From the NCBI GenBank assembly GCA_008704415.1, contig VXIS01000058.1, positions 62,001 to 126,000 of the forward strand: 64,000 bases of DNA, in the 5' to 3' direction. The stretch's first letter is position 1; every line of letters begins with the position of its first letter. The position numbers and the translations under genes were made by a program. The stretch comes from Sphaerosporella brunnea (lineage: Eukaryota; Ascomycota; Pezizomycetes; Pezizales; Pyronemataceae). The notes under the pieces were generated by a model. The model worked only from the letters and a program-made list of their open reading frames with translations. It had not been told where the DNA came from and did no database searches. Of the stretch, positions 44,657 to 54,349 are shown piece by piece.

Positions 44657-45043
44657 ATGCCCGCCCCCACTCTCACACCCTCACCCACCCCCTCGCAAGA
44701 CTCCGACTTGTCCGACTACTTCACCTGTCCCTCCTCCCCCGAAGATCTAGACCTCCCGACGGCCCGCGCTACCAATAACGGCGCCGGGAAGAAGCATGTT
44801 ACCTTTGCGCCCACGCCCGAGGGCTTGGAGAAGCGCGCCCACATCAGCCCGGCGATGAAGAAGAAGAAGTTCCGCACGGTGCACGGGAAAGGGTTCAGCA
44901 AGTCCTGGAAGGGGTATGAGGACTATGAGAGGCAGGAGGAGGTGGAGGACTGTGAGAGCGAGAAGGAGGAGCGGTATTTCGCGATGGGATATGAGGAGGA
45001 GTATATGGATATGGTGCTGGCTAATGCCGTTGATGGCTATTGA
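44657..45043 (+). CDS. Small hypothetical protein, 128 residues
   Basis: ATG 44657 in context AGCAATGC. The product is Pro/Thr/Ser-rich at the start (MPAPTLTPSPTPSQDSDLSD), basic in the middle (GAGKKHVTFAPTPEGLEKR, AMKKKKFRTVHGKGFSKSW) and acidic at the end (YERQEEVEDCESEKEER). HVTFAP followed by TPEG is a motif shape also seen in PP1-interacting or phosphorylated regulators, but this is only a resemblance. No domain recognised. Its promoter region is shared with the divergently transcribed lectin-like gene (620 bp between starts). Confidence 0.55.
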   Translation: MPAPTLTPSPTPSQDSDLSDYFTCPSSPEDLDLPTARATNNGAGKKHVTFAPTPEGLEKRAHISPAMKKKKFRTVHGKGFSKSWKGYEDYERQEEVEDCESEKEERYFAMGYEEEYMDMVLANAVDGY

Positions 45044-45435
45044 CGGAGGGCCTAGGGTGGCAGATGGAACTTTCGAGGGAGCTTTAATGATCATGATAGG
45101 CGATCGTACCTCTTTGTATCACGGATTTTTTTTTGATTTTTTTTCCTCGCTGCTATCGCCATTTTCTGCTGTAGCTTGTGTATAACTAAACAAGTCCCTT
45201 TGCTTGCTTCCCTAAGTCTCGTGCGTCCCCAGAAACTCAAAAAAAAAACCCCCAATCATGTTCCAGCATTCACGCAAAATCCACGCCAAACCCAAAGAAT
45301 CGCTTTGAAGTATATTACCAGAGTGTTCCTCCATTTTCAGCCATAAATTTTAACACACCACCACTCGCAACCAAATCCAAAAGTCCACTTTCACCTTCTC
45401 CTTCCAACTCCACAAATCGCAACCACAAATGGCGC
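45044..45435. other. Spacer and leader of the small gene at 45781
   Basis: Pyrimidine-rich stretch at about 45360-45420 (CACTTTCACCTTCTCC) looks like a leader/promoter that the MITE has separated from its gene. Confidence 0.4.
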
Positions 45436-45779
45436 CAGTGTTCCTAATAGCCGGCCCAAAAAGCCCAGCTGTGCGGGCGGGCTGCCAAAAGGCAACAGCC
45501 CGGCTGTCTCAAAATCACGACGGGCTGGCTGGCGGGCTGTCGGGCTGCCAAGCACTTTCGACTGAGGTGAACCTGTCATGCAACCATCAGTTTGACCTAG
45601 TTACGTCGTAAACTGAAGAAACTGAAGAGTGTTTCTGTGTAGCTGCTGCTCCATTCCCCATAGCGCATGATCCCTGCATCCGCTGGAAGCCCGCCAGCCA
45701 GCCCGATGTGGGTTGCAGCCCAAACAGCCCGCCCGTTTTTCGATCAGCCCAACGGGCGGGCTGGCTATTAGGAACACTG
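45436..45779 (+). mobile_element. hAT MITE, 344 bp, inserted at a start codon
   Basis: Ends CAGTGTTCCTAATAGCC and GGCTATTAGGAACACTG (perfect inversion) and 8-bp target duplication AATGGCGC at 45428-45435 and 45780-45787. Interior has no transposase. It is about 95% alike to 51278-51624, which lies in the opposite orientation. Confidence 0.93.
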
Positions 45780-45780
45780 A

Positions 45781-45999
45781 ATGGCGCCGCGCCGCACCAA
45801 AGCCAAAATCACCATCACCAAAAGCACCCAGAAAACCATCACCGCGGCGGCGGCCGCCACCGCCACCAAGCAGAAGACCTTCCAAGACTGGGTGTGGGAG
45901 GAGATCGTCAGGATGGAGTTGCAGATGGCGGAGGAGGAGCGGCGGTGCGCCTCCTGGGCGATGGACGCGGTTTTGGATAGGGCTGTTTCGGGCCGCTAG
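45781..45999 (+). CDS. Small hypothetical protein (72 aa) whose ATG is duplicated by a MITE
   Basis: The frame starts MAPRRTKAKITITK, has an alanine run (TAAAAATATKQK) and ends in a probable amphipathic helix (DWVWEEIVRMELQMAEEERR). The ATG and the next codon sit inside the 8-bp target duplication of the hAT MITE just upstream, so the start codon exists twice: at 45429, where it now leads into MITE sequence and a stop at 45611, and at 45781, in front of the gene body. The native leader is thus 344 bp further away and contains an upstream ORF. Function unknown; whether it is still translated is an open question. Confidence 0.5.
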   Translation: MAPRRTKAKITITKSTQKTITAAAAATATKQKTFQDWVWEEIVRMELQMAEEERRCASWAMDAVLDRAVSGR

Positions 46000-46540
46000 G
46001 GGGTGGGGGGAATACCGAGGATAAAAGCTTTTGTTCTCTTCTACGATATTTGGCTTTGTTTTTTGATGTTGGTTCTGCGTGCGGAAAGAGGTGAATTTGG
46101 TGACTTGGAAACAACGAGTGCGACCTTATGATCGGCTCTGTCTTCATCTTTGAACCCAAAACCAAACAGCAACAACATACGCACACGATCACGATGCAAA
46201 CAAACCACGGCATCCCGCCCAACCTCTACCCACGGCCGCCGCCGCGCCGGTCAACACCACCGAGACCACGAACACGATCAAGAAGCAGGGGCGTAGTGAC
46301 TTGGTTTTCCACTTGCGGAGTGGCTTTGCCAGGCGGTGAAGTCACTTTGCCACTAGTCTCTTACTGGCGAATCAGTCGTTGGTCGTCCATTGGTCGTCAA
46401 TGAGTGCGGCGTTGGCGGCATGAATGACTCGGATGGGTGGAGGCCATCCTGGTATTAATGCTGCAAGCTATCCGGCAGCGAAAGAGGCGAGGCCCCCTAG
46501 CGGAATCGGTCCTATGAATTAGACTGCAAAAACAAAAACT
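46000..46540. other. Intergenic with a possible short ORF
   Basis: From ATG 46194 a short Pro/Arg-rich frame reads MQTNHGIPPNLYPRPPPRR; it is not convincing alone. It could be the start of a spliced gene but no continuation is seen. Confidence 0.3.
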
Positions 46541-46657
46541 ACAGTACGAGGGATTCCCATGTGGTCACCCACCATAGTACTAACCTCGCGATACACTGCT
46601 TAACTAGGGCTGAGCGGACGGGAAGCCGTGCTTTCAGTGTTCTATGACCGTAGGTGA
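46541..46657 (-). rRNA. 5S ribosomal RNA, copy 2
   Basis: Same 5S blocks and length as 38299-38415, same strand, 8.2 kb away, with a T5 terminator at 46538-46534. It differs from copy 1 at the 5' terminal bases and at two paired positions in a helix where both strands changed (ACCATG/CATGGT against ACACTG/CAGTGT), so base pairing is kept. Confidence 0.92.
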
Positions 46658-47082
46658 TTGTTATGCTCTTACGATTGAATTTTAATAGCATTTCATGGGA
46701 CTACTCACGCCAATCCCAAGCTCGGCGCGAACTTGTAAGCTGCTGCCACATCACGCATTGCGCCGTCGCCGTTCACTGTATGCTTCAAGGCGGTATTGAG
46801 CGTGACGACGTTTTCTCGTTGAAGGCTTTGAAGAACGAGTGCTCTCCGGTGAAGCGCGTCCACCGTACCCAATGTCCTGTTGACCGGCGTCGTTACAAAC
46901 AGCCCGCCGGGTTTTGCAGCCGTCCGGCTTAGCTGGCTACCACGAACCCTCGAGTCTCCGTTCTCGTCGACGAAGATACTTTGGATGGGCACCCAAAAGC
47001 TGCCTGGTTCTTGTAGTTGCCGGCTTCGTGGGTGGGTGCCGAGGGCTTTTTGGAGAGACCAGGATGCAGCTGGGGCAGAAGC
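46658..47082. other. Intergenic with a hAT-repeat scrap
   Basis: A short piece with family-like words (CAGCCCGCCGGGTTTTGCAG and GGCTGGCTACC in variant form) lies at about 46898-46945. No gene. Confidence 0.35.
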
Positions 47083-47314
47083 CAGTGTTCCCGATAGTCG
47101 GCCGAAAGAGCCCGGGGCTTCGAGTGATCTTCCGTGAGGCAGAGCGGCGACCCCTGCTCGCCGACAGGTTGGGGCCCGGCTCCCCAACCTCGGGCCCTGC
47201 AAGGAGTCCCCCCATCCTATAGTGGGGGAGCCGGGATTTTTGGTCAGCCGACGCAGCCCACAGGCAGCCGACCCGGCCCGGCTGCAGCTGGCTGGCTGGC
47301 TAATGGGAACACTG
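47083..47314. mobile_element. hAT MITE, 232 bp
   Basis: Left end CAGTGTTCCCGATAG, right end CTAATGGGAACACTG, with flanking 8-mers GCAGAAGC (47075-47082) and GGAGAAGC (47315-47322) that agree at 7 of 8 positions. GC-rich CCCGGC arms as in the other family members. Older than the copies at 45.4 and 51.3 kb. Confidence 0.75.
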
Positions 47315-48067
47315 GGAGAAGCCCTACGATTAGGAATGGACGTTTCTTTCCTATGGCGCGCAGCAATGGAGGCTCAAATTCAGGTAACACATACCCTCCC
47401 TCCCCTACCGCCACAGGTGAGATTGCCGATCTGCACCCGGCGAAGCTTCAAACCACTTCAATTAGCGATGGTTGCCGTCGCCTGTCCGCATCAAGCTGCC
47501 GTGGGTAGCCCCGACCAACATTTCAACGCTCTGTTTAGGTGGCATTCCCGGAAGCAATGGGCTACATCCAACGAGTTTCCATTCGCGGATGAAGCCGAAA
47601 AAAATGAGGTTTATCTTTTTAAAAGGTGAAAGGAAAATGAGGCAAAGCAGAGTTTGCTTTCATTATCACCAATCAGGACATGCAAGTACCCGTAGGTAGC
47701 ATCTACAGGGCAGAACTCCAAATCACGTGCTTTCAACATACTTGGGAGGACGGTTGTGGGGTAATTGTAAGGAAAAGAAAAGACGCTGGAGGAGCGGATG
47801 ATGGAGGCGGGATATGCGGAGGCGTAGATGGATGGGGCTCTGACGAGGGTCGGGTTACTAAAATCTTTTGTTGTTTCTCAACTCTATTTCGACAATCTGA
47901 AGATACACGGTTGCGTTTTAATGCGCACATAGGGTGCAATCTTCAGGTGGCGTGGGTGGATAACTGGCCTGATCTCTTCCATCATTCGGTCCATGTTCCC
48001 AAAGCTTGAACGAGTGCGGTGCTATGATCGGGTTGTCCAGCAACCTTAAACTCATAACTGCAATTTG
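47315..48067. other. Intergenic
   Basis: Overlapping short frames without motifs; nothing supported. Confidence 0.35.
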
Positions 48068-48244
48068 CAGTCCACTCTCTTTACCATAAGAATACGGTCG
48101 GAACCGCTGGAGCTTATTCTTATAAAGTGAAAATTCTTATAGAGAGAGTGGCTTGTCCCATGCAAACTCGGCCGGGACCGGTGACCCGTGTTCTTATAGG
48201 GAGATTATTCTTATATACAATATTTTTATAGGGATAGTCGACTG
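48068..48244. mobile_element. Small pogo/Fot-like terminal-repeat relic
   Basis: The left end CAGTCCACTCTC...CATAAGAAT and the inverted right end (CAGTCGACTATCCCTATAAAAAT read from 48244) are alike, and TTCTTATAGGGA/TTCTTATA words recur inside. 177 bp, no coding capacity; a TA follows the right end. Family by resemblance only. Confidence 0.5.
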
Positions 48245-48264
48245 TAGCTACAAAAGCCCTCCAT

Positions 48265-49572
48265 TTACCTCTTCATATGTGCCTCCACCCAGCCCTTCCT
48301 AAAAGCTGTATCCTCGTTAGCACAACTCACCAAACACAGACCATCACACTTACCACCCGGAATCAGCGCCGCACAAAACATGACCTCCGTGATCGCCTTC
48401 AGCTGCACATTGACGCTGCGCAGAGCAGCAGAGCCCCTCTTGGGCGTCGGGACCAGCCCCACCTTTCTCCACCCGGCCAAGAGCTTCGCAATCCAATAAT
48501 GCCAATAATCCTGCGCAATGAGATCATCGTAGCACTTGATGCCCATGACGCTTCCGAACTCGCGAAAGGCGATGCGGTGGCCGGGGTCGACGTCGAATTC
48601 ACCGTTTTGCTCCAATTGCCCTGATTTTGATTAATGGGTTTTGCTATAGTAAAGGGGGGAAGAGGGTGCTGGGTGAGTGCTACTCAATGAGTCGACCGCC
48701 GCTTCCTTCATATGCCTCGCCCACTCCTCCTCCAGTCTCCAATGGGCCGTCCACAGACTCATTCCCAAATCCAGAGGGTCCTCGCTATGGTACCTCCTCC
48801 AGTTCTCTTGCACAATCTTTCTGTAATCCTCAATCTCCTTTTCCAGACCCTCTTCTCCCGACATTTTGTGTTCGTCCAGTAGTTTAAAGATAACATACCC
48901 ATCGAACGGATCCAAATTCCCCTGGCTCGGAACCAGCGGCCTGGAAAGATCCATCGAGACCTTCCAATAAATCCTCGGCCGATCCGTGCCCCTACCAGTC
49001 ACGAACGCGGGGTGGATGGCCCGCGCTAATTGGATCCCGAGACTGTTGTAGTGCGGGTCGGCCGCTGCTACGGAATACCGGTTCAGGGCGAACATCCACA
49101 GCGTGAGGTAGTGGTGGTACTGCCCGTCCCCATCGGGGCCGTGTTCTTCTCTCTTGCCGATGCGGAGACCACCGGACAATGGCGCGCTCTCGCTTGCTCC
49201 GGGGAGAAAAGAGGTCCCGTCCCGTGTACGTCCTAGCACTGAGTGCACGGTTTCGATGAGCCGGTGTGCAAAGGTTAGATAGTGCGGCTCCGAAGTCAGC
49301 ATGTGCAGCGTGAGGAAGTTGAGAACTCCGAAGGCTAGTGCTGTTAGCCACGCTACCCCCTACTCTCCGGGATCTGCTTGGGAAAGGAAGGGAGAAGATC
49401 CACCATCAGTCCAGAGGTATCTCCCGCGATGTCCCTCTTCCAGCGGGGCCGGCGTCCACTTCTGTGCCGCATCCTCCGACGCAACCGCCTCCCCGAACGG
49501 CCCATAGACATGCTGCAGCGCCTCTTGAAACTCTGCTAGTTCATTTCCTTGGGGAGCCGCCAATCCAGACAT
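48265..49572 (-). CDS. Six-hairpin-glycosidase-like protein
   Basis: Three exons: 49572-49404, 49340-48684, 48620-48265; both introns are 63 nt (GTGGAT...CTAACAG and GTAGCA...AATCAG) and join in phase. The 393-residue product starts MSGLAAPQGNELAEFQ; a longer start at 49662 is possible but has no support. The motifs RGRYLWTDALAFGVLNFLTLH, GDGQYHHYLTLWMFALNR, ARAIHPAFV, MDLSRPLV, LDPFDGYV and DPLDLGMSLWTAHW belong to a fungal family with an (alpha/alpha)6 barrel related to six-hairpin glycosidases. No signal peptide, so probably cytosolic. The catalytic acid and substrate are not known to me; a real glycosidase activity is an inference. The frame is intact through all three exons. Confidence 0.78.
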
Positions 49573-51277
49573 AGCGCAAAATCGATAGTTGTGGAGACGA
49601 TTTCGAAAAGGAAGGCACAGGGAGGTACGAAGGCGGGGTGTTATAACTCGGAAGATCAGCATGTTTAGGATTGGGATGCGCGGACATAGGCTTGCACTCC
49701 TCGGACGAGGTGGTGTGTTTTGCGCGGTGGGTGATATCGTTGTGACGACATCGCAACATGGGATTTGTGCTTTCCCCCAGAGCTCCGGCTTTTAGTGTCC
49801 ACCAACCAATGATAACTTTATTTCAACTTCAACGCGCTAAAAGTGATGTTCCGAGTTTTCCGGCCTGATGCGCATGTTGGATAAGATGTCCGGGATGAGA
49901 AGCCATGCCAAGCGGTATGTGGGTTATGGTGTATGTAGTTAACAGTGCTCGGCCTGCTGGATATGTCTCGTATAGTAGTCTTTGATACATTCAGTAACTC
50001 ATGTCCACGGCTCCAAGTCACCCAGGAAAGCTAAGGACAAGAGAAACGTTAGATACATGTAACGAACGAAAACAATCTGGCAGAGTCCAATTCGCATTCA
50101 AAGAGCCCAAGTGTACAAAAAGAGGCGGTTTGAAGCCTCGTTGAAGCCGGCTGCAAGGACCACAGTTGCTTGGTGAGTAAAGCAGATTGGAAAGGATAAA
50201 CGCAAGGTGAGGTGAGTGAAAGACTGTTGGATATTGACGGGGCGGTAATGATAGGCAACGAGTAGGTACTTTCGATGCTGTACTTCCGTTTGATCCGGAC
50301 CCATTCGCCTATGACTTCCGGTCATCGGTATCGGTGTAGACAGTGGCAAGAAGTATAGATATCAAGAGGCGTCCTTATCCTATATATCTGATGTTGCTGT
50401 TGAACAAAACGCATATACGACGGAGATCTGGTTGGCTGTGTTTCGGATCCATATACATCGGTCGAAAAATCCGCCTCCGCCCTAACCCACCGCCACTTTC
50501 CCCGCATTGCCATCGACAAGATGCATTTTTAGCCCACGGCAGACATCAGGAACTCCAGCGCACAGGCGACGTTTCACTCAACGGGGCGGAGCGGATGAGA
50601 TTTGTCGATATTCCTGTCGGCAGCTGGCGATCACGTCACGGTTTCTCGTTCGGATTACACAGTGATCATCGCGGGACGCGCGGCCTTTCATCACTCTCCG
50701 TTATTTCAAGGCGAACGAACATCCAGCTTTTTGTTTTGTTTTTTGCCTCCAAGACTCCAATTCTTTCGCGGAGACCGAAATAGGTGTTCTGGTTCGGTTC
50801 AACTGGCTTTTCACCTTGATGGCGTCGGCAGCATGATGGAATCCGACCCCGCATGGCCGATGCGAGAGGGGCCGGCACTCCGGTACTGGACAACGATCGA
50901 CTCAGCCAGTCTTCGGACACACAATACCACCTGCCAAAGAAGCGAGCCGGTTTCTGTAGGCATAGCCGAGGAAGGACTCAAGCGGTCAACACGTGTTTTC
51001 GGGATTTCGGAGGAGGAAGAGACATCGGCATCGGTAGCCCCCAAGCCTGGAATACCTTTGCCCTTCGTTGGACTGACACAAGCAGCGAACAAAACGAACT
51101 ATTACCAGCATCGTACTCCTTCCTTAATCAAGGCATCAAGGCATCAAGGCATCACTCTTATGTTGGACGAGTCCCTGGCGAATTCTCACGAGAACCCGCT
51201 TGCGGGTATCAGCTTCACCAGAGCTTCTTCGGCAGCAACTCTCTCACGATTAACGAACGGTCCACGGCTATGTTCAT
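49573..51277. other. Intergenic
   Basis: 1.7 kb without a recognisable gene. Several frames of 80-240 codons overlap on both strands at about 50340-51390 but run into the MITE and have no motif. Confidence 0.35.
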
Positions 51278-51624
51278 CAGTGTTCCTAATAGCCAGCCCG
51301 CCCGTCGGGCTGATGCTGGGCTGCATGGGCTGATCAAAACGACGGGCGGGCTGTTTGGGCTGCCGGGCTGGCTGGCGGGCTTCTAGCGGATGCAGGGGTC
51401 ATGCGCTATGGGGAATGGAGCAACAGCTACACAGAAACACTCTTCAGTTTACGACGTAACTAGGTCAAACTGATGGTTGCATGACAAGTTCACCTCAGTC
51501 GAAAGTGCTTGGCAGCCCGACAGCCCAACAGCCAGCCCGTCGTGATTTTGAGACAGCCGGGCTGTTGCCTTTTGGCAGCCCGCCCGCACAGCCGGGCTTT
51601 TTGGGCTGGCTATTAGGAACACTG
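51278..51624 (-). mobile_element. hAT MITE, 347 bp, inverted partner of the 45.4-kb copy
   Basis: Same termini (CAGTGTTCCTAATAGCC ... GGCTATTAGGAACACTG) and an exact 8-bp target duplication ATGTTCAT at 51270-51277 and 51625-51632. Nearly identical interior to 45436-45779 but in the opposite direction, so both are recent insertions of one family. Confidence 0.93.
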
Positions 51625-52617
51625 ATGTTCATACACATTTTTGGGGGTTAGACGGCACCGTTACGGCGGCGTGAACACACCACGTCATGATCGAAGGCTT
51701 CGCTTTTTGCAAGGAAGAAAATACTGGATCATTCGGGTACCTAGGTATCTGAAGCGCAGAAAATCAAGACAACTTCTGAAAGGCCGGAATTGGAAGATTG
51801 AGTGATACTCTATGAACCAACATCAACGACGGGTGTCAAATCCACCGCCTGAGGTTCAATAATGGCTTCACCTGTCCACGATTTTTTTGGCAACAAAGTC
51901 TGGTACCTATGGGGCTACGGTAATCTTTTGAGCCAAAAACTTGCTTTCATGTCAGCACCGATATCTCACAGCCAAACTTGGCCATTATTCGAGAAAGAGG
52001 TCGCTGATCTGGGCTTATATCCAGTGGAATTGTAGCGTGGATCCGGCGGTGGATGTGATCGCTGCACACAGCTCGTGGAAAATATCGCGGTGGTATCGCA
52101 GCGGTATCGCGACGGTATCGCGAGGGTCTAGGGTTGATATCCTACGTTTCGAGCTTTCTCAGCAATCGATCAGCAAGGTAAGGTTTGACCCGGGTTTGGC
52201 CGTTTGGGAAGGTGGAAGGAGAATCATCCTCGCGTTGCAATTGTTCTCACCCAGAGAAGTCGTGCAAGGGATGCCGAATCTTGTTGCTTACGGAGTTGCA
52301 GAAAGAGAATGTTCTTCGACGTTTGGCAGTAAGGAGCAAATGGTTTGCACAACAGAAGGAGTGGTTTGGACAACAGCAGGATCAAGAGCGGGGGTCTCGA
52401 AGACCCCATATTTTCAGCCCAGGCATGACATGGTGTTCTTCCATTCAGTCTTGGACTGGTTACACTTTCAGCTTTCAGCTCATGCACTGCACCTCACAGC
52501 GATACTATCGGCCAGCGCAGGTTTTTCGCTAAAGAACGCCCTCACGATAACTGGACTTCTTTCGATTGCGGGTGCTGCTTCTTCCGAGTCTCGCAGTCCC
52601 TACTGCACTCACACATA
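51625..52617. other. Unassigned, with a GGTATCGC mini-repeat
   Basis: A plus frame of 225 codons (51941-52618) runs up to the next element; it contains GGTATCGC units (about 52091-52125) and no recognised motif. Not called as a gene. Confidence 0.3.
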
Positions 52618-53329
52618 GAGTGTCCGACATCTAGTCAGGGTAGCGTCTTGGCATTTCTTGGCATTTGCAAAAAACTGAAGTTCGCTTAGTAATACATGAG
52701 TGATGGGTTATGTCCCATATATCTGACTGGAAATGAGTGGTGAATAGGTTCCCAACATAAGAATTCCCCGTAGAGATGACTTTTGGACTGCCTCTCATAC
52801 AATAGGCCAGCCAATCGTGTCGTAATTATGTGAAGAAAAGCGGTTGTGATCACGAAAGCCGTATTTCTCAGTCAATCGATCATCCTTGCACCCCTCAACA
52901 AAGGACGTCCGTCCGCAATCACGGCCCATAACTCGCCAAAATATCGACTGACTGCTATGATTTTACTTTTGCCGGACTCCTCTATTTTTTCGCTCAGATA
53001 AGAGCCATCAAGGGGTATTTCGGTTGATTTTATGTTCATGCATAATCACTCGAATTGCCATTTTCGGTAATTTTTGCGGCTCTGTGGCTTGCAAAAAATT
53101 GCGCTGCCCATACAAAATTTACGTTTTTTCAATCCGCTACTGCTCCACCACAACGCCCTCGAATCACAAAAGCTCAACGTAGATTTACTCAGCACATGCT
53201 CCTCTTTAACTCTACGTTCGTTAAATAAATTCTTTTTTGATTTTTGTGGAGGAGAAGCGGTCGGCGTTGGGGGGTTCTGTTGACGCCTCACCCCCCTGTC
53301 GCGCTACCCTGACTAGATGTCGGACACTC
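52618..53329. mobile_element. Tc1/mariner-type MITE with perfect 28-bp TIRs
   Basis: 52618-52645 (GAGTGTCCGACATC...) and 53302-53329 are exact inverted copies over 28 bases, flanked by TA at 52616-52617 and 53330-53331. 712 bp, no transposase. Perfect termini suggest recent activity in trans. Confidence 0.88.
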
Positions 53330-53732
53330 TATTCAGAGGAGCGATTCCATGATTTTCCAACATGTATTGACGTGGCTGGTGACGAAGCGGCGCACGGTTC
53401 GCCGATCTAGCCTCCCATTTCCGCAATGGCGCTTGGTGGCGTTTATTAGGCAATATGCAAGGGTAAGAGTTGCGCGCTTACCATTGGCCAGGGAACTCTC
53501 GCCCGAGAAGTCACCGTGAGATTCCCGCATGCGCTGGTCTGCTTGTGTCGGCCAAACAAAAAGTGAGGGGGGTGCATAGTGTGCTTCTTTGTCTCTTTGT
53601 CCCGCAGCGCGCCTGCAGATCCGGGAAGGTGAGTCCGCCTTTTGCTTAGCAGCACAATGACTTGAAGGACGGCTGAGTTTTGTCGAATCGAGATCCCACT
53701 CGTCAGTGGCTTCGAGTTTTCCAAGTGCAACT

Positions 53733-54188
53733 CTATTTTTGGCGGATCTCGACAAAGCCCGTTGCCTGTAGCCAAGCAACATTGGATATCACTCGATGTC
53801 GGCCGCACGGAGCTTTAACCACCCGCTCGCCAAGCTGTCCTTCTGTCAGCCAAGCCGCACCAGGCAGCATTGGAATTTGGATGCTTCGGTGACACCCGTC
53901 GGTGTTGTCCGCTGCATCATTCCACGGAATTGACTCACGGGGGTCTATATCGGCTTTTTGCGGCCTGAACGGGGTCTGTATGGCTCGCGGATTTTCCAAG
54001 TATTGGGATGTCAAGACATAAAAATAGGTTGCTAGCATCCCAATACTTAAAAAATTGGCGATTATACCACTGATTTCCATGTCGATGGCTTTCGGCCTTT
54101 TAGTTTGCGGGTCGATCTCGTCATCGTTCAGAAGCACTGCAAACCTTTCAGGCAACAGTGCTGAACGTGGTGCGCTGTCATTCGACAC
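53733..54188 (-). CDS. Doubtful hypothetical protein with one hydrophobic segment
   Basis: 151 codons beginning MSNDSAPRSALLPER with an acidic stretch (NDDEIDPQTKRPK) and one hydrophobic segment (ISGIIANFLSIGMLATYFYV). The last third looks random. It could be a first exon of a spliced gene or chance. No family recognised. Confidence 0.25.
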   Translation of the reverse strand: MSNDSAPRSALLPERFAVLLNDDEIDPQTKRPKAIDMEISGIIANFLSIGMLATYFYVLTSQYLENPRAIQTPFRPQKADIDPRESIPWNDAADNTDGCHRSIQIPMLPGAAWLTEGQLGERVVKAPCGRHRVISNVAWLQATGFVEIRQK

Positions 54189-54349
54189 GGGTCATGGATC
54201 GTGGACGGCACGCAAACTCGATCTAGAACCTGTTCAAGTTCAGGCGTGCAGATTTCAGTCGGATTGGCTCCACGGATCTCACCTCGGGCGAAATGAAAAT
54301 ATATGCAAGGCGACTAGGTCGATGTCCAACGGGGGGTACTGATGGGTCG

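Noticed and set aside
50602..51333. 243-codon plus-strand frame
   Set aside because: Runs into the hAT MITE, has no motif, and two other frames are equally open there.
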